NCBI GenBank assembly: GCA_025558095.1
Contig: JAIVFI010000025.1
Location: forward strand, 124,001 to 188,000
Direction: 5' to 3'
Source of the DNA: Hyaloraphidium curvatum
Lineage: Eukaryota > Monoblepharomycota > Hyaloraphidiomycetes > Hyaloraphidiales > Hyaloraphidiaceae
DNA: 64,000 nucleotides
Shown: piece after piece, positions 33,701 through 41,512 of the stretch
Layout of the letters: every line of letters starts with the position of its first letter
Position numbering within the stretch: position 1 is the stretch's first letter
Made by a program: the position numbers and the translations under genes
The notes under the pieces: generated by a model
Databases searched by the model: none
Seen by the model: only the letters and a program-made list of their open reading frames with translations
Told to the model about the DNA's origin: nothing

Positions 33701-34101
33701 ACGAGGATAGGTTCGTGTCCCCCGAGCTGATGAGCGGCGAACCTCTGCGGGCACCTGCAGATACGTTTGCTTTTGCTATGCTGTGCTACGTGGTTGTCAG
33801 CAGGGGGCGGTACCCGTTCGGAGACAAGTCTAACGGGACCGCGGTGCGTAGCCGTTCGCGCCATCGTGCTGTCCCGGAGTTCGCTGACAGCCACCGCCCA
33901 ACGCAGCTAATCTATGCGGTGCTGCACAAGGACGAGCGTCCCCAGCGTCCCGAAGGCACGCCGAATGGCGTGTGGCAACTCATGCAGCAATGCTGGGCTC
34001 GCGATCCCGCACAAAGGCCGCCGTTCGCCACCGTTCGGGACCAGCTTCAGGAGCTGCGCAACTCCAGGGCGGAGGTGCCTGCCGCTGTGCTGTACAAGTA
34101 G
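30773..34101 (+). CDS. Triple tandem TKL kinase protein with coiled coil; third kinase degenerate/frameshifted
   Basis: Seven exons: 30773-31121, 31176-31642, 31698-32073, 32128-32597, 32655-33327, 33393-33843 and 33907-34101 (about 990 aa). Kinase 1 has GKGGFGIVYRG, VAVKVA, HSDLKAENVLV, DFGLAK and APPEFF. Kinase 2 has GSGGFGEVFRG, VAVKVI, HSDLKADNVLV, DFGISK and APPEFF. A charged Glu/Arg/Lys/Ala coiled coil (about 130 residues) links it to kinase 3, which has GEGSFGSVYVG, VAVKVL, HGNLKCSNVLV, DFGLSH and SPELM. The exons run in phase from kinase 1 through kinase 2 into kinase 3. Two abnormalities are confined to kinase 3: the catalytic Asp is Asn (HGN), and the frame breaks at about 33531 before GMAYLHS, consistent with loss of 1 or 4 nt. 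It may be a pseudokinase, or decaying. Start uncertain: ATG 30773 chosen. Confidence 0.8.
32883..33026 (+). repeat. 24-bp coding tandem repeat (coiled coil)
   Basis: Six copies of a 24-bp unit based on GCGAGGAAGGAGGCCGAGGA plus GCAG, at 32883, 32907, 32931, 32955, 32979 and 33003. The middle three are identical, and the outer copies carry a few substitutions. It encodes the octapeptide ARKEAEEQ inside the linker between kinase 2 and kinase 3. The copy number is likely to vary between strains through slippage. Confidence 0.9.
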
Positions 34102-34307
34102 CAGGCTGCACGGTGCGAACCGCGCGGTTTTCAGTTGGGGCGCTGAAGAAGGACAATGGGCCGTTCTGGGCGGCTCCTGCCGTCCATGTAGCTCAATGGA
34201 ATGTGTTCTCCGACCCTACGACAATACAACGAGGTCGCCATGCGCGACAAGGGATCGTTTGGCCTGCAAATCTGCCGCCAAGTAACTCTTGCAAGGTGCA
34301 GTAGGCG

Positions 34308-34769
34308 TCACGCTCCAGCCCTCTTTGCCAGCATCTGCCTGACCGCCTTCCTCGTCGCAGAGCTCCCCACGTCCGCCGGCCTCTTTTCCCGCGCGAACAA
34401 CCCGCTTCCGGGGATGCCCAGCCCCGGATCCACCCTCCAGTCCGCCAACAAAAACCCCACCGCCTCCACGCGATCGTTCTCGCACGCAAGGTATAGCGCT
34501 GTCCGCCCCTTCGCGTCCCGTGCGTTGGGATCCGCCCTCCCGTCCTCCAACAGCACCCGCACCGCTTCTGTCCGGCCCGCCGCCGCGGCGGCCTGCAGCG
34601 CCGTGAAGCCCAGCGCCCCAGTGGCACCAGGCTCGATATCGGGGAGGAGTCGCAGGAGCGTCGGGAGGTCCCCGGCCTCGGCGGCGGAGATGAACGCGTC
34701 CCGAGCCCACGAAAGGACGCAGGTCTTGCGCGTCGAGACGTCGCCGGGCTCAGCGAGCTGCGAGTCCAT
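34308..34769 (-). CDS. Small ankyrin-repeat protein
   Basis: Single exon, 153 aa from ATG 34769 (MDSQLAEPG). An upstream in-frame ATG at 34898 would add 43 residues but leave only 24 bp to the divergent hydratase gene. Three ankyrin repeats are visible: WARDAFISAAEAGDLPTLLR, GFTALQAAAAAGRTEAVRVL and GRTALYLACENDRVEAVGFL. A degraded fourth follows. There is no kinase domain or TM. It ends with RQMLAKRAGA. Probably a protein-interaction module. Its position directly after the triple kinase (convergent, 206 bp apart) and its repeat style similar to the ankyrin kinase at 3771 suggest it could be a detached ankyrin portion of a kinase (inference). Confidence 0.75.
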   Translation of the reverse strand: MDSQLAEPGDVSTRKTCVLSWARDAFISAAEAGDLPTLLRLLPDIEPGATGALGFTALQAAAAAGRTEAVRVLLEDGRADPNARDAKGRTALYLACENDRVEAVGFLLADWRVDPGLGIPGSGLFAREKRPADVGSSATRKAVRQMLAKRAGA

Positions 34770-34922
34770 CGCGTCCCGGCAAATACTGCGAAGCAGGAGT
34801 GCGCCGTCGTCGATTTCCTCGATCGAGCTGGGATGGCGGTGCTTGATGTTGTTGACGCGACGCGCGGTGGCAAGGCAGCCAACGGGCCTGTCTCCCATTC
34901 CTTCTCCTGTCCGTTGCCCACG

Positions 34923-36176
34923 ATGCCGCCGGTCGACCTCTCCACGCTCCCCGTCAAGCGCGTCCCCTTCCAGTACACGCACCGCGATGTGATCCTCTAC
35001 GCCGTGGCCGAGGGTGCCGGCTTTGAAGACCACAAGTGGGACCTCCTCCCGGGACCCTCTTAGTTCGCCATCTCACGCGTCACCGCCCCGCCTTCTACCT
35101 TATCTCACCCATTCTGCCCCTACAAGATTCGTTTGGGAACGCCATCCCTCGTTTGACGTCCTTCCTACATACATCACCGTGCTCGCGCAAAAGGCAGACA
35201 CCTTCGATCTCCGGCCCTTCGAAGTCATCGCGGCGCAAAATGCAGTCGACGTCCCGGGCATCAAGATAGACCCCAAGCTGGTTCTGGACGGAGGCAGGAC
35301 GATCGAGTGGCTCGTGGGTCTCCCTGGGTGGGGTGTTGACTAGGCTGACCCGTGATCCGGCAGGCTCCCATCCCGCTCTCGGCAAAGGGCGAGACCATCT
35401 CCAAAACCACCGGCGTTTACGACGTCGGCAGCGCCGCCGTGATTGAGACCACCTCTACCGTCGTCGCCAACGGCGTCGAGGTCGCCAGGATCGTCGGGCA
35501 GAGGTTCTGCCGCGGCGCCGGGGGGTTCGGCGGGCCAAGGCCGCCCAAGGAGGCCGGCGCGGCGGTGCCGGAGGGCAAGGCGCCGGATGCCGTGATGGAG
35601 ATCAAGATTCCGCTGAACCAGACGCTGATTTACCGGCTGAGCGGGGACACCATGCCTCAGGTGGGGCGTTCCTCGGCAGCCAGATGGCACAGGAGGCTCA
35701 CGTTTCTATCTGGGCAGCACGTGGACCTGGAGCTCGCCAAGGCCAACAACTGGCAGATGCCGATCGTCATGGGTGGGTTTCCCGACCCCCCTTTGCGCCT
35801 CGTCCCGCTTTCGCCCACTGACACCCGTCCTCCCCCGCCCACCAGGCCTCGGAACCTACGGCATGACCGGCCGCGCCATCCTCAAGCACTTTGCCGGCGA
35901 CGAACCCTCGCGGATGAAGTCCATGAAGGGCCGCTTCTCGGCCGTGGTGTACCCCGGCGAGACGCTGCGCGTGGAGATGTGGAAGGTGCGCGAGACGGCG
36001 GACGAGGTCGAGGTGGCGTTCGTGAGCAGGGTGGACCAGCGCAAAGGGACCGACGGGAAGGGTCTGGTCGTGATGAACATGGGTGAGTGTGTGTGCAGTG
36101 TTGGGCGATCGGGAGCTCATAATCTTGGGCAGGCTCGGCAGTGTGCAGGAAGGCGGCCCCGGGGGCGAAGATCTGA
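34923..36176 (+). CDS. MaoC-like enoyl-CoA hydratase 2 (peroxisomal beta-oxidation type)
   Basis: Six exons: 34923-35035, 35127-35313, 35364-35660, 35718-35772, 35846-36082 and 36133-36176, giving 310 aa. It has two hot-dog halves, like the hydratase-2 part of multifunctional enzyme 2 (HSD17B4, fungal Fox2). The N-terminal half has FVWERHPSFDVLPTYITVLA. The C-terminal half has the active-site block YRLSGDTMPQHVDLELAKAN, with Asp and His as the catalytic pair, and PIVMGLGTYGMTGR. Reaction: hydration of trans-2-enoyl-CoA to (3R)-hydroxyacyl-CoA. The protein ends in GAKI; AKI is a known PTS1 variant (Candida tropicalis multifunctional enzyme), suggesting peroxisomal import. The terminal exon of 44 nt exists mainly to supply this tail. 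No dehydrogenase domain is attached. It shares a 153-bp promoter with the ankyrin gene. Confidence 0.88.
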
Positions 36177-36297
36177 TGTGTTTAGGCAGCCAAAAAAGGC
36201 GAACCGAAGAACGAAACTCTGATCAGAGAACAGTTCGGCGCCTCGTCCACGCCTAGGGCGTTTCGTCCGATTGTCCCCTGTTGAGACGCGACTACGA

Positions 36298-37662
36298 ATG
36301 AAAACTCTGCGGCTCCTTGGGTCACAAATCGCCCTCGGCCGACGATGTACGAGCACTTTGGAATCTCTGCCGTGCGGACTTGCGTTTCCCGGACCCCGCG
36401 GACAGCCTGCCGGCCGTACGGCGCGCCCTCTTGTTCGTTGGCGCCCTCCCGGCCACTTCCCCTCCCGTGCCCTCCCGAGGCGGTTTTCGGCCGCCGCAGC
36501 CCCTCTGGCCGATGATTTTGCCGCGCATCGTGGCAGCGTCGAGCGCCTTCTGTCGAAAATCGGGGAGCTGCGCGACTGGGACGCGCTGGAACGGGAGCGT
36601 GCCTCTCTGTCCCGCGAGCTCGCCGACCCAGACATCTGGCAGACCGCTCCCGACCGCGCCTCGGAGATTGGGCGGCGCTCCGCCGAGATCGCGTCCCTGC
36701 TGGACGCGCGGAAGGAGATGGCGTCGCGCCTGGCGGACCTGGTCGAGCTGTGGCAGCTCGCCCGCGCGGACGGCGATGCGGGCACGCTGCGCGAGGTCTT
36801 TTACGAGCTGCAGGACCTCGATGCCTCCGCGGAATCCTACTACCACGGCCTGCTGCTCCCCGAGCCGGAGCACAAGCTGGCCTGCATCGTGGAGCTCAGC
36901 GCCGGGCAGGGCGGCGTGGGCGCGGCGCAGTTCGTCTTCATGCTCTACCAAATGTACGACCGCTGGGCTCGGGCGCGCGGCTGGTCGGCGGTGCTCATGG
37001 ACGAGAGCGGGCTGGGCGCGTCCATGTCGGGGGAGATGGCGGCCAAAAGGATGGTGCTCCGCGTAGACGGCGAGGGGGCCTACGGCTGGCTGAGGGGTGA
37101 GAACGGGCTGCACAGGTTCATACGGTACACGCCCAACGAGAGGGAGCAGCGGCGGATGACGTACTTTGCCGCCGTCAAGGTGTACCCCGCCGAGGCCGAG
37201 GACGATCCCTCCGAGGAGCTGCTCGATATCCCGGCCTCGGACCTGCGGGTCGAGACGATGCGGGCCTCGGGGGCGGGCGGGCAGCACGTCAACACGACCG
37301 ACTCGGCGGTGCGAATCACCCACCTGCCGACGGGGACGACGGCGCAGTGCCAGCTGGACCGGTCGCAGCACCGCAACCGCGCCATGGCCATGCAGTGGCT
37401 CCGCGCCAAGCTGCTGGATGCGGAGCTGGAGAGGAGGGAGAACGCAAAACGGGCCGAAAGGAAGGCGGCGCCGGTGATCTCGTTCGGGAGCCAGCTGCTG
37501 CGGACCTACACGCTCAACCCGACCGAGTTGCTCAAGGACTACCGGACGGGATACGAGTCGCGGGACGTGAGGGGCGCGCTCGAGGGGGACATTGACGAGC
37601 TGCTAGAGTCGCATCTGCTCTACTCGTTCCGAATGTCTGTCGGCGAGCCCGAACAGAGCTAG
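36298..37662 (+). CDS. Mitochondrial class I peptide chain release factor, RF2-type
   Basis: Single exon, 454 aa. The N-terminus (from MKTLRLLG) is Arg/Ala/Pro-rich without acidic residues for about 55 residues, as in a mitochondrial presequence. The helical domain 1 follows. Then comes the RF2-like ELSAGQGGVGAAQF (bacterial: A-G-A-G-G-T-E-A-Q-D) and GLHRFIRYTPNEREQRRMTY. The catalytic MRASGAGGQHVNTTDSAVRI carries the universally conserved GGQ that triggers peptidyl-tRNA hydrolysis. The RF2 stop-codon tripeptide SPF, expected after HRF/LVR, is replaced by TPN, and the RF1 PxT is also absent. So codon reading (UGA/UAA) is uncertain. Start chosen at the first ATG; the frame extends only 9 codons further. 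Confidence 0.87.
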   Translation: MKTLRLLGSQIALGRRCTSTLESLPCGLAFPGPRGQPAGRTARPLVRWRPPGHFPSRALPRRFSAAAAPLADDFAAHRGSVERLLSKIGELRDWDALERERASLSRELADPDIWQTAPDRASEIGRRSAEIASLLDARKEMASRLADLVELWQLARADGDAGTLREVFYELQDLDASAESYYHGLLLPEPEHKLACIVELSAGQGGVGAAQFVFMLYQMYDRWARARGWSAVLMDESGLGASMSGEMAAKRMVLRVDGEGAYGWLRGENGLHRFIRYTPNEREQRRMTYFAAVKVYPAEAEDDPSEELLDIPASDLRVETMRASGAGGQHVNTTDSAVRITHLPTGTTAQCQLDRSQHRNRAMAMQWLRAKLLDAELERRENAKRAERKAAPVISFGSQLLRTYTLNPTELLKDYRTGYESRDVRGALEGDIDELLESHLLYSFRMSVGEPEQS

Positions 37663-37682
37663 CTCCAGCGCAACCATGCCTG

Positions 37683-39140
37683 CTATTGAGGCGACGGGGC
37701 CGGCACCCCCACTTCGCCGCGGTTCACGTCCCGCCACCGCTCCAGCTGCAGCTCCTCCTCCGTGATTAGCTCCAGGTCCAGTTTTGCCACCGCCAGCGCG
37801 TTCTGCGCCACCCCTCCCGCCCCCGCCACGCTCTCCTGGGCCCCGACCCCTCTGATCCGCACGAACTGCACCGGCTTCCTGGAGCTCGTTTCGTCCAAAA
37901 ACGCGAGGAAGGTATCCACGGGGTCGCCCTTGCGCAAGTGCAGCTGCAACCACCCTGCCCCGGGCTCGGGCGCGCCCTCGAGCACCCAGTTGGCCATCCT
38001 GCTGACCACCTTTCCCCCCCACGCCTTGGGTGACGAAAAGCCGTACCGCGATATGCGGTACGGTTTTGGCAGCGCGAGCATGATCCACGGCCCGGCGTTG
38101 TTGTCCGTGACCACCAGCGACGCCCCCATCACGTCGTTGACGTCCCCCGACGCTACACCCGACGCCGTCGCCCGCACGCGGTCCTTCATCGTCGACAGCC
38201 GCGGCGCTTCCCCCAGGTACGTCCCCCTGGGCGCGCGCAGGGGTCGGCTCCCCGGCCCGAGCTTCGGGTCCGCGAACGGCCGGCCCTGCGCGGAAAGGCG
38301 GTCCAGCGCGCCGCGGAGGACCAGGGGGCGGGGGATGAATGGGAAGGAGTCGCAGTAGGCGAGGATCTGGTTGGGGATGGCCTCGAAGCGCACGTTGGAG
38401 AAGAGGTTGGCCCAGGGGGCCGAGTGGTCGTCGCCGGCAGGGGCGTCGTCGGACGCCCCAGCCGCTGTCGGGGCAATCGACGCCGTCGATGGCGCCGCTG
38501 GCTTGGTGCCCTCGACGTATTTGACGGCGCAGTACAGGACCTGCATCTCGTACAGCACGAGCAGGTCCGGGTGGGAGAGGAGCTCCTCCATGACGTCGAG
38601 CGGCAGCGCGGAAAAGTCGCCGTTCCAGACGACGGTCCCAAAGTGCTTCGCGGCGAACCCGATTATGGTCGCCGCAAACTCGCGGCATTCGTCGAACTCG
38701 AGCGCGCCAGAAAGCATCTCCAGCGCATTTTCGGGCCGCAACGTCGCCTCGACGAACGCGCCGGCGTGTTTCCGCAGCCGGGGCACGTCCAGCTGCACCG
38801 CCCACGCGTACAGCGCGAAGCACGAGTCCCGCGACACTGCGATCGTGCCCGAGTACAGGAACTCGAGCACGGCGGGCCACACGCCGCGCGGGTCGGGGAA
38901 GTGCAGCGCGACGGCGTGCTCCGCGGCCTCGCGGAAGTCCGAGGTGAGCGCGGTGCGGAAGAAGCCCGAGTGCGTGGCGAGGATCATGCGGTGCAGCTTC
39001 CGGTCGAGACCGTCGGGACCCGTGACCGTGACGTCCGAGAAGTCGCCCGTTTGGAGGAGGGATGCGAAGGCGCCAGTCCGCGAGAACCCGTCGGGGTCCA
39101 GCGGGTCCGAGTACGTGATCGTCTCCCCGTCCGCGCCCAT
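37683..39140 (-). CDS. BTB/POZ-BACK domain protein
   Basis: Single exon, 485 aa. The BTB fold (about residues 25-135) is seen in GDFSDVTVTGPDGLDRKLHR, ILATHSGFFRTALTSDFREA and VLEFLYSGTIAVSRD. A BACK-like helical part follows (LRKHAGAFVEATLRPENALE, FAATIIGFAAKHF). The C-terminal third has GASLVVTDNNAGPWIMLALP and RISRYGFSSPKAWGGKVVS, a beta-sandwich pattern like discoidin/F5-8C domains in other BTB proteins. Such proteins serve as cullin-3 substrate adaptors (family knowledge); the target is unknown. Start at ATG 39140; the frame is open far upstream only as antisense of the next gene. It diverges from the gene at 39312. Confidence 0.85.
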   Translation of the reverse strand: MGADGETITYSDPLDPDGFSRTGAFASLLQTGDFSDVTVTGPDGLDRKLHRMILATHSGFFRTALTSDFREAAEHAVALHFPDPRGVWPAVLEFLYSGTIAVSRDSCFALYAWAVQLDVPRLRKHAGAFVEATLRPENALEMLSGALEFDECREFAATIIGFAAKHFGTVVWNGDFSALPLDVMEELLSHPDLLVLYEMQVLYCAVKYVEGTKPAAPSTASIAPTAAGASDDAPAGDDHSAPWANLFSNVRFEAIPNQILAYCDSFPFIPRPLVLRGALDRLSAQGRPFADPKLGPGSRPLRAPRGTYLGEAPRLSTMKDRVRATASGVASGDVNDVMGASLVVTDNNAGPWIMLALPKPYRISRYGFSSPKAWGGKVVSRMANWVLEGAPEPGAGWLQLHLRKGDPVDTFLAFLDETSSRKPVQFVRIRGVGAQESVAGAGGVAQNALAVAKLDLELITEEELQLERWRDVNRGEVGVPAPSPQ

Positions 39141-39311
39141 TGCGGCGACGAGGCAAAGACAAGCAATAGATACAGAAATGGAGACGCCCTCGTCGACCGC
39201 CTCAACACTGACGGTGGGGCCCGTCAGCCCGTTCAACTCGTCTTGCTGAGAGGTCCAGCTGTGCGCGGTCGCTGTGCGCGGGCTCTTTCCCCTCTCCCCC
39301 GCGTGGCCGCG
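39141..39311. promoter_or_regulatory. Shared promoter of BTB gene and divergent membrane-protein gene
   Basis: 171 bp between divergent ATGs (39140 minus, 39312 plus). It includes a small AT-richer tract (AGACAAGCAATAGATACAGA, about 39157-39176). It must drive both genes, so co-regulation is likely. No defined factor site is recognised. Confidence 0.4.
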
Positions 39312-40398
39312 ATGAGCGGCAAGGCGGGCCGCGGCGATGCTCGCGAGAAGGAGAAGCACTCCGCGGACACGGTGCCGCTTTTGACGCAGGGCGGCGCGCC
39401 GTTGTCGTCGGGACCCGCGCCGGAGTTTGCCGAACTGCCCTCCGCGCCGCCGCCCCCGTTCGAGGAGGCCGTCGGCTCGGCGCCCCCGCCACCCCTCCAG
39501 GACGGACAAATGTCGCCGGTCGACATGCCGCCGGACTACTTCGCGGTCAGCGTCACGCCCAACACCCCGGTGATCTATCCGAACGACTGGGTGCCGTCGG
39601 TCCGGGGCCCGACCTCGGTGCACATCGAGCGCGACTCGTTGTTCAACGTCACCAGCTACGCCAAGGAGCTGGAGCACAACCCCGACGAGCTGTGGCGGTA
39701 CCTGATGTCCTTCTCGGACCCGCCGCGGATGGAGATCCGCATCGAGGGCTGGCGTTGGGAGACGAGATGGCACGTCGAGCACTACACCGAGAACGGGCAG
39801 ACCCGCTCGCGGACCGTGTCCAGGGAGGAGCGGGTGACGGATTTCCTCACCTGCATCGACGCGTCGCCCTACATCAACCCGCAGTGGACGCGGGTCGTGG
39901 CGCTCTCGCAGAGCGGCGAGGGCCAGAGCATCCGGGACGTGTTGGAGGAGTTCACGCGGAGCAAGGACCGCCTGAAGGAGATCGTGATGTCGAAGCAGCT
40001 CGTTTGGGACTTCAACGCCCTGACGGCGGCCTTGACCTCGATCGCGAGGTCGCAGTACCCGCACAACATCGCCGTGAGCTACCACCCGACCAACTCCCAG
40101 GTGACCGCGTGCGCGTCCAACAAGGCGGCAAAGCTGGCGCGCCGCTGTTGGGTCTGGTGCCTTCTGAGCATCACCTGCCTCTGGATCTGCGCGCTGCCCA
40201 TCTGGCTGTCGCGGAGGAAAGTGGAGGCGCTCGTGGTATGTGGTTAGCCTTGCTGTTTGTCCGCGCCCGCTAATCCACGGTCCTCACCAGATGGAATTCG
40301 TGCCCGTCGCCCCGGTCAGTGTCTTCTACACGAGGAACTACCACCACATCCTGCAGGCGATCGCGACTCGTTCCCGGACCCCGATAGTGGCCGTATGA
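39312..40398 (+). CDS. Tail-region single-TM protein with Pro-rich N-terminus (fungal-type, unknown)
   Basis: Two exons, 39312-40235 and 40291-40398 (55-bp intron), giving 343 aa. The first 80 residues are disordered, Pro/Ala/Ser-rich and acidic (PPPPFEEAVGSAPPPPL). A globular part follows: MEIRIEGWRWETRWHVEHYT and VTDFLTCIDASPYINPQW, a Trp-rich pattern found in uncharacterised fungal membrane proteins. One strong TM (WVWCLLSITCLWICALPIWL) sits near residue 290, followed by SRRK. The spliced C-terminal 36 residues contain FVPVAPVSVFYTRNYHHILQ and end PIVAV. The likely topology is N-terminus cytosolic. The function is unknown. Confidence 0.72.
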
Positions 40399-40431
40399 TC
40401 ATTCCTTTCGTGTTTTGTATTGATGGCATCG

Positions 40432-41094
40432 TCACCGGAGTACCTCGAACCCCCCCTCAAGCATCCCGATGATCTCGTCCAGCCGATCCACCACCCGATC
40501 CGCCACCCCCTCGAACGCCGCGTTCCCCTCCCTCCGCACCAGCACCGCCACCCCGCCCCCGTCCCGCCCGCACCGCAGATCGTCCCCGTGGTCCCCCACG
40601 ATCATGCAGTCCCGCGGGTCCACGTCCCACGCCGATGCGGCGTGGAGGAAGCCGTCCGGGTGGGGTTTGGGGAGGAACGGCGAGTCCCGATGGATCAGCG
40701 GCCGCAAAGGATAGGCGGAGAAGTGCGTCCGGACGGCGTGCGAGAGCGGCGCCTCGTTGTTCCGGGTGATGATGGTCATCGGCAGCCCCACGTCGGCGAG
40801 GTACTGCAGCAGCTCGTGCGCGCCGGGGTAGACCTCCATGTGCGCGATCGCGTCGGCCTCCATCTCGGCGACGATGCGCTCGGCCTCGGCGCGCTTCTCG
40901 GGCGGGAAGCTCCGCATCGTCGCGATGATGTCCTGCGTGGGGAGGATGCCCAGGCGCTGCCGCATCGCCTTGAAGTCAAGGGTGGATGTCACGAGCGTGT
41001 TGTCCATGTCGAAGAGCACGCCGCGGATGGTCCGGTGCGCGGCGGATTCGGGGGGTGTCCGCACGGGATGGTAGCGCACCCGCTCGGCGCTCAT
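40432..41094 (-). CDS. HAD-superfamily phosphatase
   Basis: Single exon, 220 aa. Motif I is GVLFDMDNTLVTS (nucleophile and acid Asp of DxDxT). Motif II is IITRNNEAP (Thr). The Lys of motif III is in LPKPHPDGF. Motif IV is MIVGDHGDDLRCGRDGG. The small helical cap between motifs I and II suggests a phosphoglycolate-phosphatase-like or beta-PGM-like member (subfamily I). Substrate unknown. ATG 41094 is preferred, since upstream sequence in frame is low-complexity. It converges on the membrane-protein gene with 33 bp between their stops. Confidence 0.88.
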   Translation of the reverse strand: MSAERVRYHPVRTPPESAAHRTIRGVLFDMDNTLVTSTLDFKAMRQRLGILPTQDIIATMRSFPPEKRAEAERIVAEMEADAIAHMEVYPGAHELLQYLADVGLPMTIITRNNEAPLSHAVRTHFSAYPLRPLIHRDSPFLPKPHPDGFLHAASAWDVDPRDCMIVGDHGDDLRCGRDGGGVAVLVRREGNAAFEGVADRVVDRLDEIIGMLEGGFEVLR

Positions 41095-41512
41095 CGTGGC
41101 GGCAGAGGCCGCTCGTCCGCGAGTTCCGGTGCCGGACACCGCGATTCGCGGGCCGAATGCGGTGCCTCGCGTCCAGAGAGCGCGGACCGCCAGCTCTCCT
41201 CTCTCTCCTTTCCCCCTTTCTCCTCCTCCCCGGCTACGTGCTTTGCCTCGCGTCAATGATCCTGTTCATCTTTCCAAGCCGTGCTTTGATTTGCGAAGCC
41301 ACAAAGAGGTCCTTCTATATCCAATCAGGGCATGGGTGGACTCGAAGCGTGCTAAATTAATGCCCAAGGTCCAGCTTTGGGTCGGACGATTTTTTTTGTA
41401 GTGAGCGAGGGCCAAACCGTTAGGCTCATACTTCGCCAAACGGGATCCTGCTCGGCGCCAAAGCGTGGCTGTCGCACGATGACGCTCCACTATCGACTCT
41501 CTTTCACCACAT
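41095..41512. other. Intergenic region, AT-rich, with CCAAT
   Basis: 418 bp between the HAD gene start and the 3' end of the MFS carrier. It contains CTTCTATATCCAATCAGG (about 41311-41329), combining a TATA-like element and a CCAAT box about 220-235 bp from the HAD start, plus a run of T (41391-41398). The CCAAT and TATA are plausible HAD promoter elements, although orientation is not decisive. No gene is seen. Confidence 0.5.
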
